This document shows positions 7,427 to 8,201 of a stretch of DNA of 8,201 nucleotides, in pieces. The position numbers and the translations under genes were made by a program. The DNA comes from JAGVLN01 sp964515755 (GTDB lineage: Bacteria > Pseudomonadota > Alphaproteobacteria > Rickettsiales > JABSSG01), in the NCBI GenBank assembly GCA_964515755.1, contig CAZEVK010000046.1:1-8201 (forward strand), read 5' to 3'. The notes beneath the pieces were generated by a model, which had not been told where the DNA came from, did not search any database, and was given only the letters and a program-made list of their open reading frames with translations. Every line of letters begins with the position of its first letter. Within the stretch, counting starts at the first letter, position 1.

Positions 7427-7694
7427 TTTTTATTTCTCTTGCTTCTTCTATTTGGTATTCTTCACGTTTTTTGTTTATGAAATCATCTACTACTGAGTCT
7501 TGTCTATCATTTTTATTTTTTGTAAAGATTGCATGCATTTCATCTATTATTTGATTAGCACTAATTATTTTTACCTCATTTTCATAAATTTCTAAATTTA
7601 CTTTATCACCAGGTTGTATATTAAGCATTTCTCTTATTCCTGATGGAATCAATACTCTGCCATGCTGGTCCATACTTGTTATTAATTTTTCCAT
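7419..7694 (-). CDS. vapB: VapB-family antitoxin with AbrB/MazE-type DNA-binding domain
   Basis: The 91-residue product begins with a swapped-hairpin AbrB fold at about residues 3-46, shown by GRVLIPSGIREMLNIQPGD followed by the V-x-L-E-I-Y strand pattern. The C-terminal half (about 48-91) is charged and helix-like, ending EYQIEEAREIKNG, as expected for the tail that wraps round and inhibits VapC. It is first in a two-gene operon and overlaps vapC by 8 bases. VapB, alone or with VapC, normally represses its own promoter. The 12-bp palindrome at 7732-7743 over the -10 box fits that. The ribosome-binding site is weak (TTAGG about ten bases before the ATG). Confidence 0.9.
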   Translation of the reverse strand: MEKLITSMDQHGRVLIPSGIREMLNIQPGDKVNLEIYENEVKIISANQIIDEMHAIFTKNKNDRQDSVVDDFINKKREEYQIEEAREIKNG

Positions 7695-7731
7695 AATTAT
7701 AGCCTAAATATCTTTTTAATTAATTTATCAT

Positions 7732-7743
7732 ATATCATGATAT
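7732..7743. promoter_or_regulatory. Palindromic operator candidate for VapB/VapBC
   Basis: ATATCATGATAT is a perfect 12-bp palindrome that overlaps the -10 box of the vapBC promoter. This is the usual place for an autorepressor site of AbrB-type antitoxins. Binding by VapB is inferred from position and symmetry only. Confidence 0.5.
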
Positions 7744-7765
7744 GCTATTTAAGCAAAATATGCAA
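7737..7765 (-). promoter_or_regulatory. vapB: vapBC promoter
   Basis: On the minus strand TTGCAT (7765-7760) and TATCAT (7742-7737) are separated by exactly 17 bp, giving a start near 7730 and a leader of about 35 bases to the vapB ATG at 7694. Each hexamer matches sigma-70 consensus in five of six (TATCAT) or four of six (TTGCAT) bases. The -10 box lies within the palindrome at 7732-7743. Confidence 0.55.
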
Positions 7766-7785
7766 TACCCTTATAAATATTTATA

Positions 7786-7811
7786 GTCTTAAAAATGGTC
7801 GTTTTTAAGAT
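7786..7811. repeat. 26-bp near-palindrome resembling a serine-invertase crossover site
   Basis: TCTTAAAAA (7787-7795) and TTTTTAAGA (7802-7810) form a perfect 9-bp inverted repeat with six bases between. Read as 12 + 2 + 12 bp with central GT (7798-7799), it has the size and symmetry of hix/gix-type sites. Its TCTT-x-AAAA half-site resembles the TTCTTGAAAACC half of Salmonella hix. It lies between the divergent vapB and recombinase genes. A transcription terminator is an alternative, but the stem has no G/C pairs. Confidence 0.4.
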
Positions 7812-7864
7812 ATGGTGTAATTTTTACCAAAATTTAATCAATTTTATTGAAATAGCATCTTAAA

Positions 7865-7884
7865 ACTATATCTTGAAATATAGT
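7865..7884. repeat. Nested 7-bp inverted repeat at the -35 box
   Basis: ACTATAT (7865-7871) and ATATAGT (7878-7884) are exact reverse complements around CTTGAA. The unit overlaps the left arm of the larger repeat and the -35 box TTGAAA. Its centre contains TCTTGAAA, again close to the half-site core seen in the neighbouring repeats. Confidence 0.4.
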
Positions 7885-7901
7885 CTATTAAAATATATCA
7901 T
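7873..7901 (+). promoter_or_regulatory. Promoter of the serine recombinase gene
   Basis: TTGAAA (7873-7878), a 17-bp spacer and TATCAT (7896-7901) make a good sigma-70 match, with a start near 7908 and a leader of about 32 bases. The -10 hexamer is the same as that of the divergent vapBC promoter. The right arm of the 12-bp inverted repeat begins at about +1, so a bound protein there would block initiation. Confidence 0.55.
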
Positions 7902-7939
7902 TGTGATGAGTTTTAAGATGAAAAATAAGGAAAATATAA

Positions 7940-8179
7940 ATGTTAATTGGTTATGCAAGAGTATCTACTCAAGAACAAAACTTAGATTTGCAATTAAATG
8001 CACTTGAAGAAATAAAATGTGAAAAAATATTTACAGAAAAAGCATCTGGTGCACAAAGAGATCGTCCTGAATTAAAATCTGCTCTCGAATATATGAGAGC
8101 AGGGGATGTATTAGTTGTTTGGAAATTAGATAGGCTTGCTCGTTCACTGTCAAGCCCCCAATATATGATCCAGTTTTAG
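7940..8179 (+). pseudogene. Serine recombinase (Pin/Hin/resolvase type), truncated by an IS
   Basis: The ORF starts at ATG 7940, eight bases after AAGGA (7927-7931). It has the serine-recombinase catalytic N-terminus: YARVSTQEQNLDLQ with Arg7 and the nucleophile Ser9, then TEKASGAQRDRPEL at 32-45, and WKLDRLARSL at 61-70 with Asp64, Arg65 and Arg68. Such enzymes form a 5'-phosphoserine link and resolve or invert DNA between short sites; Pin/Hin types are about 180-200 residues long. Here homology stops after Leu70, at about 8148, where the IS-like end begins. The last nine residues before TAG 8177-8179 are read from that sequence. The E-helix dimer interface and C-terminal helix-turn-helix are gone, so it should not recombine DNA. 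Confidence 0.85.
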
Positions 8180-8201
8180 GTTAGTGATAATGGTAATTAT
8201 C
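8148..8201 (+). mobile_element. Terminus of an insertion sequence extending right of the window
   Basis: The sequence from TGTCAAGCCCCC (8148-8159) through TGATCCAGTTTTAGG to GTTAGT replaces the expected continuation of the recombinase gene. It matches the minus-strand sequence at 53-15 (about 29 of 39 positions, one gap). A shared TGTC--GCCCCC start in inverted orientation at a gene-breaking point fits an IS terminal inverted repeat. The exact edge could be one or two bases either side of 8148. The transposase would lie beyond the window. Confidence 0.6.

Larger units (their letters stand above)
7856..7920. repeat. Perfect 12-bp inverted repeat flanking the recombinase promoter
   Basis: CATCTTAAAACT (7856-7867) and AGTTTTAAGATG (7909-7920) are exact reverse complements 41 bp apart. 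They share the TCTTAAAA core with the near-palindrome at 7786-7811. The promoter of the recombinase lies wholly between the arms. Likely roles are subsites of a res-like site at which the recombinase binds and represses itself; a tiny invertible promoter segment is possible but would be unusually short. Confidence 0.5.

Noticed and set aside
7277..7480. Plus-strand ORF of 67 codons across vapC/vapB
   Set aside because: It lies opposite two well-recognised genes and encodes a low-complexity Phe/Leu-rich peptide.
1..8201. CRISPR array, tRNA or rRNA genes
   Set aside because: I saw no regularly spaced direct repeats, tRNA-like cloverleaf with a TTC loop, or rRNA-like conserved stretches.

Overview
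The window is AT-rich accessory DNA that looks rickettsial, most likely Rickettsia or a close relative, from a plasmid or a RAGE-like genomic island. The grounds are the base composition, one giant effector-like ORF of the mosaic type known from Rickettsiales, a VapBC pair, a Pin/Hin-type serine recombinase, decayed genes, and insertion-sequence (IS) ends at both edges. The genus is an inference from protein style, not from a marker gene.

Layout. Positions 1-53 are the terminus of an IS that continues to the left. Positions 107-467 hold a decayed sodium:solute symporter fragment. Positions 468-833 have no convincing gene but contain a plausible promoter (606-635). A 34-codon ORF (834-938) overlaps the start of a 1972-residue protein (935-6853) by ATGA. 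The giant protein appears to carry, in order, a CE-clan (Ulp1/RickCE-like) cysteine protease domain, a NACHT-like domain whose nucleotide-binding motifs are eroded, TPR-like repeats, a J-domain with HPDKGG, and a hydrophobic C-terminal region reminiscent of latrotoxin-CTD toxins. A second ATGA overlap at its stop leads into a broken downstream gene (6850-7014) that keeps one FG-GAP-like repeat.

On the minus strand lies a vapB-vapC toxin-antitoxin operon (7694 down to 7037), with a good promoter overlapped by a 12-bp palindrome. Diverging from it is a serine recombinase gene (from 7940). Its upstream region holds nested inverted repeats sharing a TCTT(A/G)AAA core, arranged like recombinase crossover or operator sites, with a promoter inside them. 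The recombinase is cut after about 70 residues by another IS end (8148-8201). This end matches the left-edge IS end in inverted orientation.

How the parts fit together (inference). The unit is a host-directed toxin or effector of possible ubiquitin/SUMO-protease type, with small coupled genes on both sides, next to an addiction module and a crippled recombinase, and bracketed by two related IS ends. That is a plausible mobile virulence or reproductive-manipulation cassette. No search could be run, so domain calls rest on motif spacing and remembered family patterns.
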